Shown: in pieces, positions 1-10,990 of the stretch
Position numbering within the stretch: the stretch's first letter is position 1
Layout: every line of letters begins with the position of its first letter
NCBI RefSeq assembly: GCF_037038585.1
Contig: NC_092521.1
Span: 111,254,605-111,318,604 of the forward strand
Length of the DNA stretch: 64,000 nucleotides
Direction: 5' to 3'
Origin: Patagioenas fasciata
Lineage: Eukaryota > Chordata > Aves > Columbiformes > Columbidae
Notes under the pieces: generated by a model
Told to the model about the DNA's origin: nothing
Databases searched by the model: none
What the model saw: the letters and a program-made list of their open reading frames with translations, nothing else
Program-made: the position numbers and the translations under genes

Positions 1-275
1 TGCTGCTCCCGACAGGCAGCTGCCATTTTCTGGGCAGCAGAACCATCTTGAGAGGTTCCCTGAACCTCCTCTCGCTTCTTCCACTTGATAAGGTTCTGCC
101 TTTGCTGAACCCTTCTCTCTAAGCGCAATCTGACTGTGGCGCAGCTGGCAGAGCTGTGCTCCAACTGCTGTAATGGAGGCTGGTAACGTCCCCAACGGAC
201 GCTGCGGTGGGCAGCATGGCGACCCACAAGGCCATGAAGTCCCCATTGTGGGACCATTTTGCTCTGCAGAAAGAA
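1..275 (-). pseudogene. Diverged 5' part of the P-module (truncated by window edge)
   Basis: Base-by-base this matches the GC-rich island of the 10-kb array (about 38678-38920) with many substitutions. Read on the minus strand, it keeps the upstream start at 235 (MALWVAMLPTA, compare MALWAAMPATA in the array) but meets a stop at 119-121. The second start, which opens the nuclear-signal segment in the array (MAPPPKKRR), is also present near 40 as MVLLPRKWQLPVG, so the basic PKKRR cluster is degraded here. The rest of the module lies beyond the window start. Homology is seen in the sequence; that it is a decayed gene copy is inference. Confidence 0.6.
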
Positions 276-1692
276 AGGCCACACCTCAGGCACCAGGCCT
301 GCCCTGCAGCTGCCCTTGTGTGCCTAGGGCTCCAGTCCCCTCCTGGTGCCAGGCCTGGGGTCCCCTCAGAGGACAGCAGCCACGGTGTCCCAGGAGGGTC
401 GGGGGTTCTCCGTGACCCTCCAGCCGCTCGGCTCCCTGCAAGTGGCATCGTCCCCGCAGCCAGCAGGAGCCCAGGGGGGCAGAGGGGAGGAGAGGGCCCC
501 GTGTCCTCGAACTGCTGCCCAGCGGCCACAGGGTGTCCCATCCCCATAGCTTAGAGGGGAAATGAGTGGCCGGGGCTTAGAAACTTAGTTCAGGTGAAAC
601 ATTCCATGTTGCAAGTTACAAGTGTGCAATTTATTTAATACATGGTCCTACCATGTGTTAAATAGTTCCAGAATCAAGTCTTGTCCTTACGAAACCTCTA
701 CAGGGGGATTTTCCCCTGGTTTGTCAGGGATATGTAGACACCAATCAGCATTCCATTCATCATCCCAATGTACGTTGTATTTGTGTTCGAAAGAATCACC
801 TTCAGAAGGGGTAATCAGCCAAATTCTAAGACAGGTGCCAACACTGCCACTGGCTCAAGCTGGGTACCTGCACAGAAGTCCAACCCGAGCATAGAAAAAC
901 ATCGAGTTTTGTATCTCTACAGATCATTCATACCATGATTCAGTCCAACAGCAATATTTCACTTTGGCATCTTCTTGTTTCTCATTGGATCCTTTCCACT
1001 GATCTCATATATGCCTTTGTTTTGTCCAGCTATAGATATTGTTTATGGTCCATAGCCTTGTAGGTGCTGTTTTGTCTGAATAAATCCTTTTCTTGTCAGC
1101 CAAGTCCAAAGCAGGCCTCATCTTGCAAGTGTTCAGTGTAGTTTGTAGTTGTTTTTGGTAAATACGAGCAGACCCCTACAGCTTATGATTTCAGCAAACC
1201 CAGTTTACTAAGTAACATGAAGCAGAGAGTATATTAAAAATCCCACAACTTTCTACTTCTAGATGATTCATTATGTTCATTATGCATTTACTTCAGCTAA
1301 ATGATTAATATGAACCTTAAATTGGGCTCATCCACTGACCTGTGAGTAGTTTAACCATCGCCATACAGCCAGCTTATTTAGCAGAGAGAACTCAGAATAG
1401 GCTCACTCAGGCTGTCATATTTGTAGAATAAAGTGGTTGACTTGTAGTCAAATTGCCTGCAGTGGGAAAGGTCTGCACGAGACTCCTGAGCCCACAACTC
1501 AACAGTGTTCAGTGTGCCGTTCTGCTTCCCTGTGGGTTTCCCAAAAGGAGTTCTTGGCCTGGCTACAGCTCAGGCCTTTCCCTCCTCTGGAGCCTGGACC
1601 AAACTGCTGCTGGTTTGTCTGGGGGGTTCGAGTGCCTCCACCACAAAGACAGTGACTGGAGAAGCAAAGTCCCTCCCACAGTAGGTGAGGAT
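276..1692. other. No recognised gene
   Basis: GC-rich to about 560, then AT-rich. Open frames are short and overlap on both strands without family motifs. I see no repeat shared with the rest of the window here. Confidence 0.5.
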
Positions 1693-2557
1693 GGGGCTCA
1701 TGACCACTTGAGGAACTGGAATGTACATAAATCTAGAGGGGCCTGATGAGATGTACCCAGAGTCCAGAGGGAATTGGCTGATGGGGTTGCCAAGCCATTC
1801 TCCGTGATATCGGACAAGTCCTGGCAGTCAGGTGAAGTGCCTGGTGACTGGAAAAAGGGAAACGTGGCACCCAGTTTTAAGAAGGGTAGAAAGGAGGACC
1901 TGGAGAACGACTGAGCTGTCAGCCTCATCTCTGTGCCCAGGAGGATCATGGAACAGATCCTCCTAGAAACTGTCCTAAGGCACATGGGGGACAGGGAGGT
2001 GATTTGAGACAGCCAGCACAACTTCACCAAGGGCATGTCCTGCCTGACGAACCTAGTGGCCTTCTGTGATGGAGTAACCATCCCAGAAGTCAAATCGTAT
2101 CATGGGCTGCATCAAAAGGACTTGGCCAGCAGGTAGAGGGAGGTGATTCTGCCATTCTGTTCCACTCTGGTGACATCCTACCTGGAGTCCTGCATCCAGC
2201 TCTGGAGCCCTCAACACAGGAGAGACATGGACCTGTTAGAGATGGGCCACAGAAGGCCACAAAGATGATCAGAGGGCAGGAACAGCTCTGCTGTGAGGAC
2301 AGGCTGAGAGAGTTGGGGTTCTTCAGCTTGGAGAAGAGAAGGCTCCAGAGAGACTTTATTGTGGATTTTTCGTAAATATGAAGGGCGTACAATAAAGATG
2401 AGGACAGACTTTTTAGCAGCACCAGCTGGAAAGGGTTCTGAGCAACCTGATCTGGTTAAAGATGTCCCTGCTCATTGCAGAGGGGTTGGACTAGATGAGG
2501 TTTGTAGGTCCCTTCCAACCCAAACTATTCCTTTATTCTATGATTCTAGATTTCTAT
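1693..2557 (+). mobile_element. CR1 LINE fragment, 5'-truncated with internal deletion
   Basis: The first part (about 1693-2085) is the reverse-transcriptase N-terminal coding region of an avian CR1, recognisable by the stretch around GTACATAAATCTAGAGG and the following CCTGATGAGATG; it is full of stops. Near 2085-2110 it jumps to the 3' part of the element, so roughly the middle of the polymerase gene is missing. It ends in the CR1 octamer tail (TTCTATGATTCTAG at about 2543-2556). Non-functional retrotransposon copy. Confidence 0.93.
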
Positions 2558-3071
2558 GACAGCTAAGAAAGATAACTGCTTCCAGGGTAGACATTCCAGG
2601 AAGAGATTTGAGCTAACATCTGCACTTCTCAAAACCTTCAAATATTTAATTAGAAGGAAAAAATTGCTTGTGTAGACAATGGACAGTTTTTCAAGTTTTG
2701 TGTGATTCAAGTGTATTACTTGTATGGAAAGGAAAGGACAAAAAAGGGGAAGAAAAAAAAAAATCTGTTTCATGGGAATGTGAAAGAACAGGAGGAAACA
2801 AGGCTCTTATTCTCTTATTCAAGGTGCATATACACAGCTGTGGAAAACCTTGTAGGAAACTCTGTGAGTTAGAGGTGTGATCGCCACTCTACTTCCTCAT
2901 CTCCTCGGGTGCCAAGGTCAGCCCATCATCAGCAGGACAGGAAGTCATTACAATGGGGAGTTGTGGCATGAAAACTCAAACCCAAAGCTGGTTGAGGCAG
3001 GTGCTGGCAGAAAAATGGCCATAGTGATGGAAGCTGTTTGCCCCCAACAAAGCCCACACTGACCAGCCGTC
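2558..3071. other. No recognised gene
   Basis: AT-rich, then mixed sequence with an A-run at about 2750-2762. No motif or repeat match seen. Confidence 0.5.
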
Positions 3072-3312
3072 ATGGCAGGTCCAGCAGTAGCTCTTGCTTG
3101 TCCTGGAGCTCCTGCCCTCCAGTTAACCCCCACAAGCGGCTCTACCCACTACTATCTCACCCCATCACCCCTATTTGCTTCCTCCAACAGAGAGCTTCCC
3201 TCTACCTCTGCCAACGGCATCGAAAGGGACAAGCGTGACCTTCAGCACCCCCGCGATGGCACCACTGGTCACTGCATGTGTGCTGCCCACTGTCCCAGGG
3301 CTGCTGGGACAG

Positions 3313-3540
3313 ATGGTGCAGCTTATGCAAGGGGTGCAGTTCCCCCAAGGGGTGCAGCTCCCCCAGGGGGTGCATCTCCCCAATAGGGTGCAGCTCCCTC
3401 AAGGGGTGCAGGTCCTCAGTGGGGTCCAGCCAGTGCAGCTCCCCCACGGGATGCAGATCCCTCGAGGAGTGCTGCTCCCCCAAGGGGTGCAGCTCTCACA
3501 TGGGGTCCAGCTCCCCCAGGAGGTGCAACTCCCCTCTGTG
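3313..3540 (+). repeat. 18-bp coding minisatellite (GVQLPQ repeats)
   Basis: About twelve imperfect copies of GGGGTGCAGCTCCCCCAA-like 18-mers in register with the reading frame; period 6 residues. The minus strand is also open, which is a by-product of the repeat. Confidence 0.85.
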
Positions 3541-4149
3541 CCTGCTCCTTGTCCCCCATCCTACACCTGGGGACAGCAGGTGATTATGGGGACACTGGTC
3601 CCACATCAGCCCATGGGGCTGGAGTCATTGGCCATGGTCCAGGGGCAGCCCCTGTACCCCATGGGCTCCTGTCAGCTGCCCGTTCCTGCCTGGCCCGGCC
3701 CCCCACCATGCCGTGGCCACACGTCTCAGCAGGTGTAGGGCCCCCCTGTGCCCCACACCCTGCCCTGCAGTGCCCAGGAGCCAGTGGAGGACTCCAACAA
3801 GGACGGAGTGGCCATCAAGTACAGTATCCATGCTGCCAGCGCCCATCAGTCTGCCCTGGCTCTGTCAGCTGGCACAGCCACCGTGGAGCCTACAGGTGAG
3901 TTCTGGGGGAAGGCAGAGCCCGTGGAGGGTGGCCAAGCTGAGGAAAGCTACATCACCCCAGGGCTGGCTTGGCTCTGTTTGCTTTTTCAGCTCCAGTGTC
4001 CACGGTGGCAGCTTTAGAGAGGTCGGTGGATCAGCCCGAGCAGAAGCCAGGAAAGGCCTCGGTGAAGGGGCCTGAGCAGGCCAAGGACAACACCATCAAC
4101 GACTTGCTCGCCTGGCTCGACACCCTGGAGCATGAGGATGCTGTCCCTG

Positions 4150-5000
4150 ATGTCCCCGACAGCCCTGCCTTGACCGCCTTTCTCAGCGAGCTTCCCGACC
4201 TCTCAGAGTACGTGGCAGATAGGTGGCTGCGCAAAGCAGCAAGTGGTGGCAGTGGGGCTGGGCGACAGTGAGAAAGCCACCCCCGATGTCCCTGACACCC
4301 TCAACTTGACCGCCTGCCTCAACAACTCCCCAGTCTCTCTGAGTACAGAGCAGAAGGCACAAGCCCCACAGAGCCAGTGGCGGTGGAGGGGCTGGAGGAC
4401 GGCGAGGTCATGGGTGACAGCTTCAACTCTACCACCTTCCTCAGCCAGATCCCTGACTTCTCTGAGTACGTGGCAGAGGGTGACGGCCCCAAGGACTGAG
4501 TGGTGGCTGTGGCGCTGGGAAACAGCAAGGACACCATGCCTGATATTCTTGATTTCCCCAACAGCCTCAACGACCTCCAAGATTTCTCTGACTATGTGGC
4601 AGAGAGCACCTGCCTCCAGGACCAAGGACTGGTGGCATGTCTAGAGGACAGCAGGGACACCAGTTTAACCACCAATGGCCCTTGCATGACTGTGGAGGTC
4701 CTTGATGAGCTCCCCAACCTCTCCAAGTATGTCGTAAAGGGCAGCTGTCCCAAGGAGATGGGGTGGGGGTCGGGTGGGATGACAGGGACATCCTCCTTGC
4801 TGTCCCTGATGTCCACAACTTGACCACCTCCCTTACCAAACTCCCCCACCTCTTGGAGTACAGGGCAAAGAACGGCTGCCAGAAGGAGCAAGTGGTGGCA
4901 GAGATGTTCCTGGATGGGGAGAACATCTTCGCTGATGTCCTCAACAGCCTGGTCAGCACCACCTCCTTCAGTGAAGTCCCCGACTTCTCAGAGTATGGGA
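4150..5000 (+). repeat. Tandem coding repeat, period about 125-137 bp
   Basis: Seven copies of a core (Leu-Pro-Asp-Leu/Phe-Ser-Glu-Tyr) end at about 4206, 4346, 4472, 4592, 4726, 4860 and 4992. Each is preceded by a VVAV-x-LGDS-like segment and an acidic/hydrophobic stretch. Neighbouring units differ by single-base indels, which shifts the frame between units. Confidence 0.75.
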
Positions 5001-5690
5001 TGGATGATGACTACCATGAGGCTTGCATGGCAGCAGCGATGCTGGAGGACACTGACACCATCTGGGGGGTGCGAGACAGCCCCCTGATGGATCCTCAGGG
5101 GCAGATGGGCACTGGGGTGACGGATCTCCCCATCTGGCCTCCAATGAGTCCCCTGGAGACTTGGAAGCAGAGCTCTCCAGAGAGTTCAGAGCAGACTGCA
5201 GAGGACACTCCTGTGGTTGGTCCCTGGAAGGATCCCCTGAAGGACCATCTGAACAGTCCTCTGCTCAGCTCTCTGCAGATCCTGCTGCTGAGTCCCCTGG
5301 GCATCCCCCCAATCGCCCCCCAGTGCCATCCATCTCACATGGACCAGCTCCAGGAGGAGATGCAGCAGGGGCAGCTTGGGGTTGATCTGACCAGATGGAG
5401 AGAGGCAGGTGGCACCAAGGCCAAGCGCCCCGTGCCAGCCAGCACCCCCAACCTGCATGAGACCTCTCCAGAGGACAACAGCCCCCCTAAGAAAAGAAAA
5501 TGATGGCCCCAGCTAGAGGGGAGCATCCCACAGCAACAACGTGGCCTCCAAGAGACCGAAAACACAGGCGATGCTGCAGGGCAAATGTTCTCTGTACAGC
5601 AGAGAGGAGACAAGTTTAACGCAGACAGTACTGGGACCTTAAAACCCACCCCAGCCAGAGGCAAATCCTTTTGCACCTCAGCTTTAATTT

Positions 5691-5696
5691 AATAAA
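5691..5696 (+). other. Poly(A) signal AATAAA
   Basis: AATAAA lies 188 bases after the terminal stop of the repeat gene, which supports a real 3' end for its transcript. Confidence 0.65.
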
Positions 5697-5715
5697 AATC
5701 CATGTACCTCTTCCA

Positions 5716-6435
5716 TTTCCTGAGAGCTACGGTATTTGAAGGGCAAAGTGACTGAGCTTGCTACGGCTACAGTTATACAAAATTTCATGACTGCAGCTGT
5801 GATCAAACTGCCTGAGACAAATAGACACACCTCCAATTTTGCTTCATTCATTTATATAATGATAAAGATAAACATTTGTGGCTGAGCTATTTGAAGAGAA
5901 ACGTTGGAGAAAATGAACTTTGGTGGAACCTCACAGAAACCAAAACAAAGGGGTCAAATACATGCTCGGTTTTATTAAGGGACGAGAAGGGCAGATGGCC
6001 TGACTTTTTCCAAACTCTTTGGATCAGATGTATTGCTACTCTTCGCCTAAACTTTCAAAACTGGATGAGAAACCCACCAGGTGAACAAGTCTTGTGCTTA
6101 CTCCGCACAGAGCACAACTCCCATTTTCCTGTCCAGCCACACTTACTGTCTGAAACGCAGCAATTAGTCTTGGGTAGCTCCATCTCTTGTTCTGTTTGCT
6201 GCAAATGTGCAACAAGAGTCAGATTCCTGGCATTGTCTGCTCCATTTCTTGCTGTTTCTCTTCCACTGGTCTCTGCCCAGCTCCTCGCTTACTCCCATCA
6301 CCAGCCATCAGGAAAAGGTGGCTTGAACTCAGGAGCCCTCTCATTTCTAACTTGATTTATAGCATTGGTTGGCAGCCTCAGAAGTGACTTAGAGCTGGAG
6401 AGCAAACACTGGTGCGTTTGCTTGCTTGTTGCAGA
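5716..6435. other. No recognised gene
   Basis: Mixed-composition sequence with an open frame at 5876-6355 (+) that has no recognisable motif. Probably intergenic. Confidence 0.45.
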
Positions 6436-7149
6436 TGTGAGGCTGGGCTAGTTTGATTGAAAGTCATGCAGTTAGAAAACTGTCTTCTTCAAAGCTAGCA
6501 CACTCATTATTTGGACTTAGTTTGAGAACAAGAGATAACACAGAGCTAATGTTGTTAATTGCTCTGGTCTGAGAGCCAAGGACATTCTGAGCTCTGCTCG
6601 CAGGTGTGAGACATTGAGGAAGGGGGCATGGATGGGGCAGAGCTTGACTGACATCCAGACTGATCAACAAGAGTACTCCATCCCATTAGCACCACGCTAA
6701 TCATTTCAGAAGAGTCAGGACATTTTAGATGGCTCTTTTTCCTCTAGCACTCGCTCTCTGGGGCACAGCTGGGGGAGATTTGGTTGGGAGGCTTCGTTTG
6801 GTCTTTTGCCATTTTGCACAGGCCTCTGGTCTTTTCTTCCTTTTTCTTTTTTTCTCTCTTTTGGATCAGCTGTTCAGGACTGGGATGTCTGTTCCTGGGA
6901 CTGGCTGCTTAGTGTGGACGGAGTTCATGGGGAATTGCCTTGAGTATTTTTTATTTCTATATTATGTATATAGATACACTAGTAGTGTATTAGTATTTTG
7001 TTATTTTATTAAACTGTGTTTATCTCAATACAAGTTTCTCCCTTCCCTTTTGATTCTCTCACCTATTGGGGGTGGGCGGGGGAAGTGGAGGAGGGAGCTG
7101 ACTGAGCAGTTATCGTGGTTATATTGTGAGCTCAGGTTAAACCACAACA
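6436..7149 (+). mobile_element. Solo LTR (family 1), plus orientation
   Basis: This region is the reverse complement of 16929-17670 along its whole length with moderate divergence. It ends ...GGTTAAACCACAACA, matching the TGTCGTGGTTTAACC end of the other copy. The orientation follows from the ATTAAA poly(A)-type signal near 7008. The start (TGTGAGGC at 6436) is approximate, and no target duplication is evident. No retroviral genes flank it. Confidence 0.8.
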
Positions 7150-7870
7150 GGGGCTCAACCAGCACAGCCACGCCAAGCTATGCCCCTCAGTGCCCTTCCC
7201 AGGCAAAGAAGCCCAAGAGGCCTGAACATCAAGGCCAGCAGAACCAAGGGTCGCTGAGCACCACACAGATGCATCCACTTTGAAGAGCTTCCAGAATTCT
7301 ACAGCGCCCTAACACGTGGTTTCTGGTGACACAGCCTGAAGCTCCTGTTTAAACAAATTATCCAGCTCAGGATCTGCCTGGACTCCAAAGAACAGCAACA
7401 TCAGCTCATGACTTCTGTTTTCTACAGATTTCCATAGATTTGACTTCTACAATCCCATACACAACAGTTCTTGCTCTACGACATTTTAGCAGGTGGAGAC
7501 TTCATAGCTGACTGCAAAAGTGGGGTTTAGATTCAATTTTATCTTTCTCTCCCAACAGCCAGTGTTCTCCTTGCACATCTGAAGATTAGAAAAGCATACA
7601 CCAAACTAAAGTTAAGGTCAGGTTCTTTTCATGTTTGGTTTTTTTCTTGTTTTTGCTTGTTTGGTTGTTTGTTTTCTAACCATTTATATGGCAGATGGCA
7701 GCACTTTTTGATTTTGTTGTATTGGTATTTATTGGGTTCTACTAGCTTTTAAACTGGATCTTATTGGTTTATTATTGTTTACTTCATTGCTTATTGGCCA
7801 ATCTTGCTAAAACTTCTCCATGTCAGAACTGACGTCTTCTGCATCTGTGCAAGAAGAGTTGTTTCTCCAC
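7150..7870. other. No recognised gene
   Basis: Contains a T-rich stretch at about 7620-7800. No gene motif or shared repeat seen. Confidence 0.45.
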
Positions 7871-8740
7871 CTAGAATGTTTGCACCAACAGGGCATCTAT
7901 GTTCTTTGATGACCTGCTGCTATTCTCTGTGTACTGCCAGGGGAGGTCCGTCTTCATCTTTACCCACATGCTTGGTATTTTAGGTGAGAGTTGGCTGAGG
8001 ACAGCTGCCCCTACTGGCTTCCTCATCCTCAGATGGAAAAAATGCCACCTTGAGACCCCTGTAGCTTCAGTGATGCTCCAGGGTAGTGTGGTGGTCTTCG
8101 CTGGTGTCTTGTGCTCTCCAGCAGTGTCATTCACTCTCCAACGGTCTCCAGCAGTAGCCTTCTGTCTCCAGTGGTCTCCTCTGGTCTCCACCATTTTTGG
8201 ACAGTGTCCGGTGGTTTCCAATGGGCTCCAAGGGACTTCTCCTGGCTCTGGGGCTGCCAGCCAGAAGATGGCAGCCCCTCTCCTCACTGCTTTTCTAGGG
8301 GTCAGGGCAGAGGAGATGCCCTGGCATGAGGGGTGGGAGTACAGTCCGGGAAGTTGGGCTTATCTGTGGCTTGACAGCAGCTGATATTCCTGCCCAGCCT
8401 GTTGGAGGTTGGTGTGATGCCACCTCCAGTTGGCAGTGACTCCAGGGGCCGCACTTCTTGTTGTGAGGTGACTATTTGGGAGTCCCTGAGAGCCCCTGGC
8501 CATCTGGAGGTGCTATGGGCACCATGGTGCTGGAAGCAGCCCAGCCATGGTGCTCTGGAGCCCCAGCAGCCCTGCCTCAGGTGGATCCACCCACAGGAAC
8601 TCATCTTTTTGCTGGGCAGGGTTAGCCTCCATGGGCTCCTCTTGCCTGTGGGAGCTGCTTCTGATCCCGACAGGCAGGTGCCATTTTCTCCAGCCCACCC
8701 CCCATCTTTGGGGGCTAAAGCATCAGGCACATGACCTTGC
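7871..8740 (-). pseudogene. Diverged 3' part of the P-module
   Basis: Homologous to about 37950-38720 of the array. It includes a CTCCAG-type minisatellite (8095-8250), the block around CCAGAAGATGGCAGC, and the acidic-repeat coding segment. On the minus strand an open frame at 8513-8698 keeps the P-protein frame for about 55 codons: EEPME, then VDPPEAGLLG, then AGLLPAPWCP, where the array has VDPPQAGLLG and GLPPAPWCP. Length differences are multiples of three. It stops right after PAPWCP, so the basic C-terminus is lost. There is one VDPP here, against three M-[ED]-[VI]-DPP repeats in the array. Confidence 0.65.
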
Positions 8741-9159
8741 AGTTGTACATGATGAAGCTTCACGGAATCAGGCAGGCCCTGGATTAGGGGAGTCATTCTG
8801 TCGGGGTTGGCAATTAACAGCAGCGGGGAATTCTGCTTGTGAACCAAATGTCAGTCACATATTAGGTGCAGACAGGTGGCTTTCTGGAGGCTCTCAGTTA
8901 AATAGCTGAAGGAGGAGGGTCTCAATGCACAAGGAGCCACCTCTTTCTAAGGGATCTAAATCCCCTTCCCAGCCCAACATCACACAATGTGCAATGACTC
9001 TACAATTCAAAATAACAATTTTCTTTAATGTGGTAGCATTAAGCAAGCAAAGCGTGTTAGAACGGTTGGTGAGTTTTGGCTGCAAGCTGATGATGTGGTT
9101 GCTAAAGGGCTTCAAAAAAATCCTTCTTTCAACAGCCCTGGCATGTAAGCAAACGAGAT
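8741..9159. other. No recognised gene
   Basis: AT-rich, no coding motif. It may be part of an old LTR or intron; I cannot place it. Confidence 0.4.
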
Positions 9160-9324
9160 CCTTGAGTCTAACCCAATCAGAGGAGTGATACAAGGCTTCC
9201 AAAGACCAGATTTTGAACAAAAAGCATACCTCCCTTCCCTCTCTCTTCCCTTCCCTCTCTTCTCTCTCTCTTCCCTAAAAACCACTTTCAAGGACACAAA
9301 ACACAATGGATACAAGTGTTTCTA
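9160..9324. repeat. CRTAP intron-2-type element plus pyrimidine tract
   Basis: The stretch with ACCCAATCAGAGGAGTGA and AGACCAGATTTTGAACAAAAAGCATACCT matches the sequence just downstream of the CRTAP exon 2 donor at 12300-12370 and at 37825-37883. A C+T tract and the block CAAGGACACAAAACACAATG follow; the latter recurs before every microsatellite of this family. Confidence 0.6.
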
Positions 9325-9412
9325 TTTATTTTATTTTATTTTATTTTATTTTATTTTATTTTATTTTATTTTATTTTATTTTATTTTATTTTATTTTATT
9401 TTATTTTATTTT
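9325..9412 (+). repeat. (TTTTA)n microsatellite
   Basis: Roughly 17 near-perfect TTTTA pentamers. The same tract stands at the same place in the 17.8-kb family copy. Confidence 0.97.
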
Positions 9413-9529
9413 TATTATTTTATATTTATTTTATGTTTTATTTTCGTGTTAATTTATTAATTTGCTTTATTTTCTGTTATTTCATGCTACGTTATTTCAT
9501 GTCATATTATTTCCATTTCTGATTCTGTT

Positions 9530-10010
9530 TCAGAGCCAATGCTCACAATCCTTAACACAAGCCCATGTGTAGCCAGGAGCAGGCTGATGGATTCTTCAGT
9601 TTAGCTTGAACAAACAGCCCTTGCAGGCTGGCAAAGGCAAGTCCCAGAGCTGCAGAGAGCAGCAGCAGGAATAGAGGCCAAGCTTTCCCTGATTCCTGAA
9701 GAGGGAGAATCTTGAGAATGAGGCGTGGGACTGACCATGCACAAAAGAAGAAGAAGAAGAACAAGAAAAAGAGGAATGTGGTACACTGGGTTGTTTTCCA
9801 GAACTACGTGACACGTAGCGATGATGAGCAGACTTTTTGCCTTCAACAGCTTGTTTTGCTGCTGTGCTTCTTGGGCAGGGATGCACGAGAAGCTCTCTGG
9901 TCCCTGCCAGGCGCTTGTGTTGCCCGCAGGGAGAGGTGCCGAGTGGCAGCTGTGGATGTTGCAGCCGGGCTGGAGCCCTTCCAAGCAGGGGCTGTTTTGG
10001 TGGAGGGAGG
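9530..10010. repeat. A-block, older single copy
   Basis: About 480 bp recurring at 17980, 34974, 40780 and their array equivalents. Landmarks are AGCCAGGAGCAGGCTGATG, a GAAGAAGAAG run, and GGGCAGGGATGCACGAGAAG. No reading frame is conserved through all copies, so function is unknown; it behaves as part of a composite repeat. Confidence 0.75.
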
Positions 10011-10990
10011 TGTTTGGTTTTGGTAGCTTGGTTGAGGTTGTTGAGGTGGTTTGAGGTGGTTTGTTTGAGGCAGGTTCTTCTTTGAGAGTGGTTGTGAGAG
10101 GCTGGTTGTTGAAGGCTGGTGGGTTTAGGTAGCTTGATGAAGGTGATTTTTGGTTGAAGTTGTCTTCCGTTGGTTGTTTTAGGTGGGGTATGTGAAGCTG
10201 TTTTCATTGAGGTTGTTTTCAATAGTTTGCTGGAGGTTGGTGTAGGTGGTTTGGTTGAAGTTGTTTAGATGATTTGAGGTTGGGTGTTTTAGGTGGGTTA
10301 TTGGAGATTGGTTTGATTTGTTTCTGTTTGTTTTCAGTAGGCAGTTCAGGTAGGTTGGTGGATGTCTGTGTTTTTAGGTAGGTTGGTCTAGGTAGGTTTG
10401 GTTTCCATTGTTGAGGTTGCTTGAAGGGTTTGTGTTGAGGTTGGTTCGGGTGGTTTGGTTGAGGTTGGTTTAGTTGTTTTGGGGTAGTTTGGGTTAGGGG
10501 ATTTGATTTGGGTAGGCTGTTGGAGGTTGTTGAGGTGTTTTCTGGTGGTTTAGGCTGGATAGGTGGTTTAGTTTGGGTTTCTTGGTAGGTTTGGTTTTGG
10601 TTGTTTGGTGGTTGAGGTTTTTTTGGTCATTTGGATTAGCTTGGTAGAGGTTGTTAGGGGTTTGTTGTTTTCCATTGTTCTGTGCTGTCTGAGCCTGGTT
10701 GTGTGTTTGTAGGTTGTCTGTTTCGCAGAGGTTTCATGTTGTTGAAGCTGGGTTCTTGGAAGTCATTGAAGGTTGGTTGGCTTTGGTTTCCACTGGTTGC
10801 TTGAGGTTCATTTAGGTTGGTTCAGGTAGTATGTTGTAGATCGTTGAAGGTTCTTTTTAGGTTGTTGACGGCTGGGTGTTTTAAGATTTTGAAGCTAGAT
10901 TGGTTTAGGTTCTTGAAGGTTGGTTGGTTGGTTGCAGTTGTTTAAGGTTGGTTTAGGTGAGTTGTTCTATGCTGGTTTAGGTGGGCTGTT
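10011..10990 (+). repeat. GT-block (G+T-biased degenerate repeat)
   Basis: Nearly every base on the plus strand is G or T, with interspersed A, built from words such as GGTTTAGGTTGG and TTGAGGTTGGTT. There are no fixed-length monomers. The minus strand reads as Asn/Gln/Thr/Pro-rich low-complexity frames that I do not regard as genes. It contains GGTTTTGGTTGTTTGGTGG at about 10592-10610, the empty counterpart of the provirus insertion site at 21.6/27.3 kb. Confidence 0.85.

Larger units (their letters stand above)
3072..5715 (+). pseudogene. Decayed multi-exon gene with GVQLPQ and DFSEYV repeats
   Basis: I do not recognise the family. A likely exon starts at 3191 after an acceptor (cctccaacag). 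It encodes a run of about a dozen six-residue GVQLPQ-like repeats, then a Pro-rich part. A consensus intron lies at 3896-3990 (cag/gtgagt ... gctttttcag), and splicing keeps the frame (phase 1). A second very short intron at 3733-3777 would bypass a stop. The terminal exon holds about seven degenerate repeats of roughly 125-137 bp, each ending in a core like PDFSEYVAE, and ends with an SPPKKRK basic nuclear signal just before the stop at 5501-5503. A poly(A) signal follows at 5691. Frame breaks near 4235, 4330 and 4760 and an in-frame TGA at 4497-4499 argue that it is now a pseudogene. ATG at 3072 is a possible upstream start, but in another frame. It could instead be a fast-evolving gene with unrecognised exons. 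Confidence 0.5.

Noticed and set aside
119-547. 142-codon minus-strand frame at the left edge as an intact gene
   Set aside because: Only its last third matches the P-module start; the rest is GC-rich sequence without homology, and a stop follows at once.
9316-9522. Phe/Leu/Ile-Tyr membrane-like frames
   Set aside because: Translations of the (TTTTA)n microsatellite.
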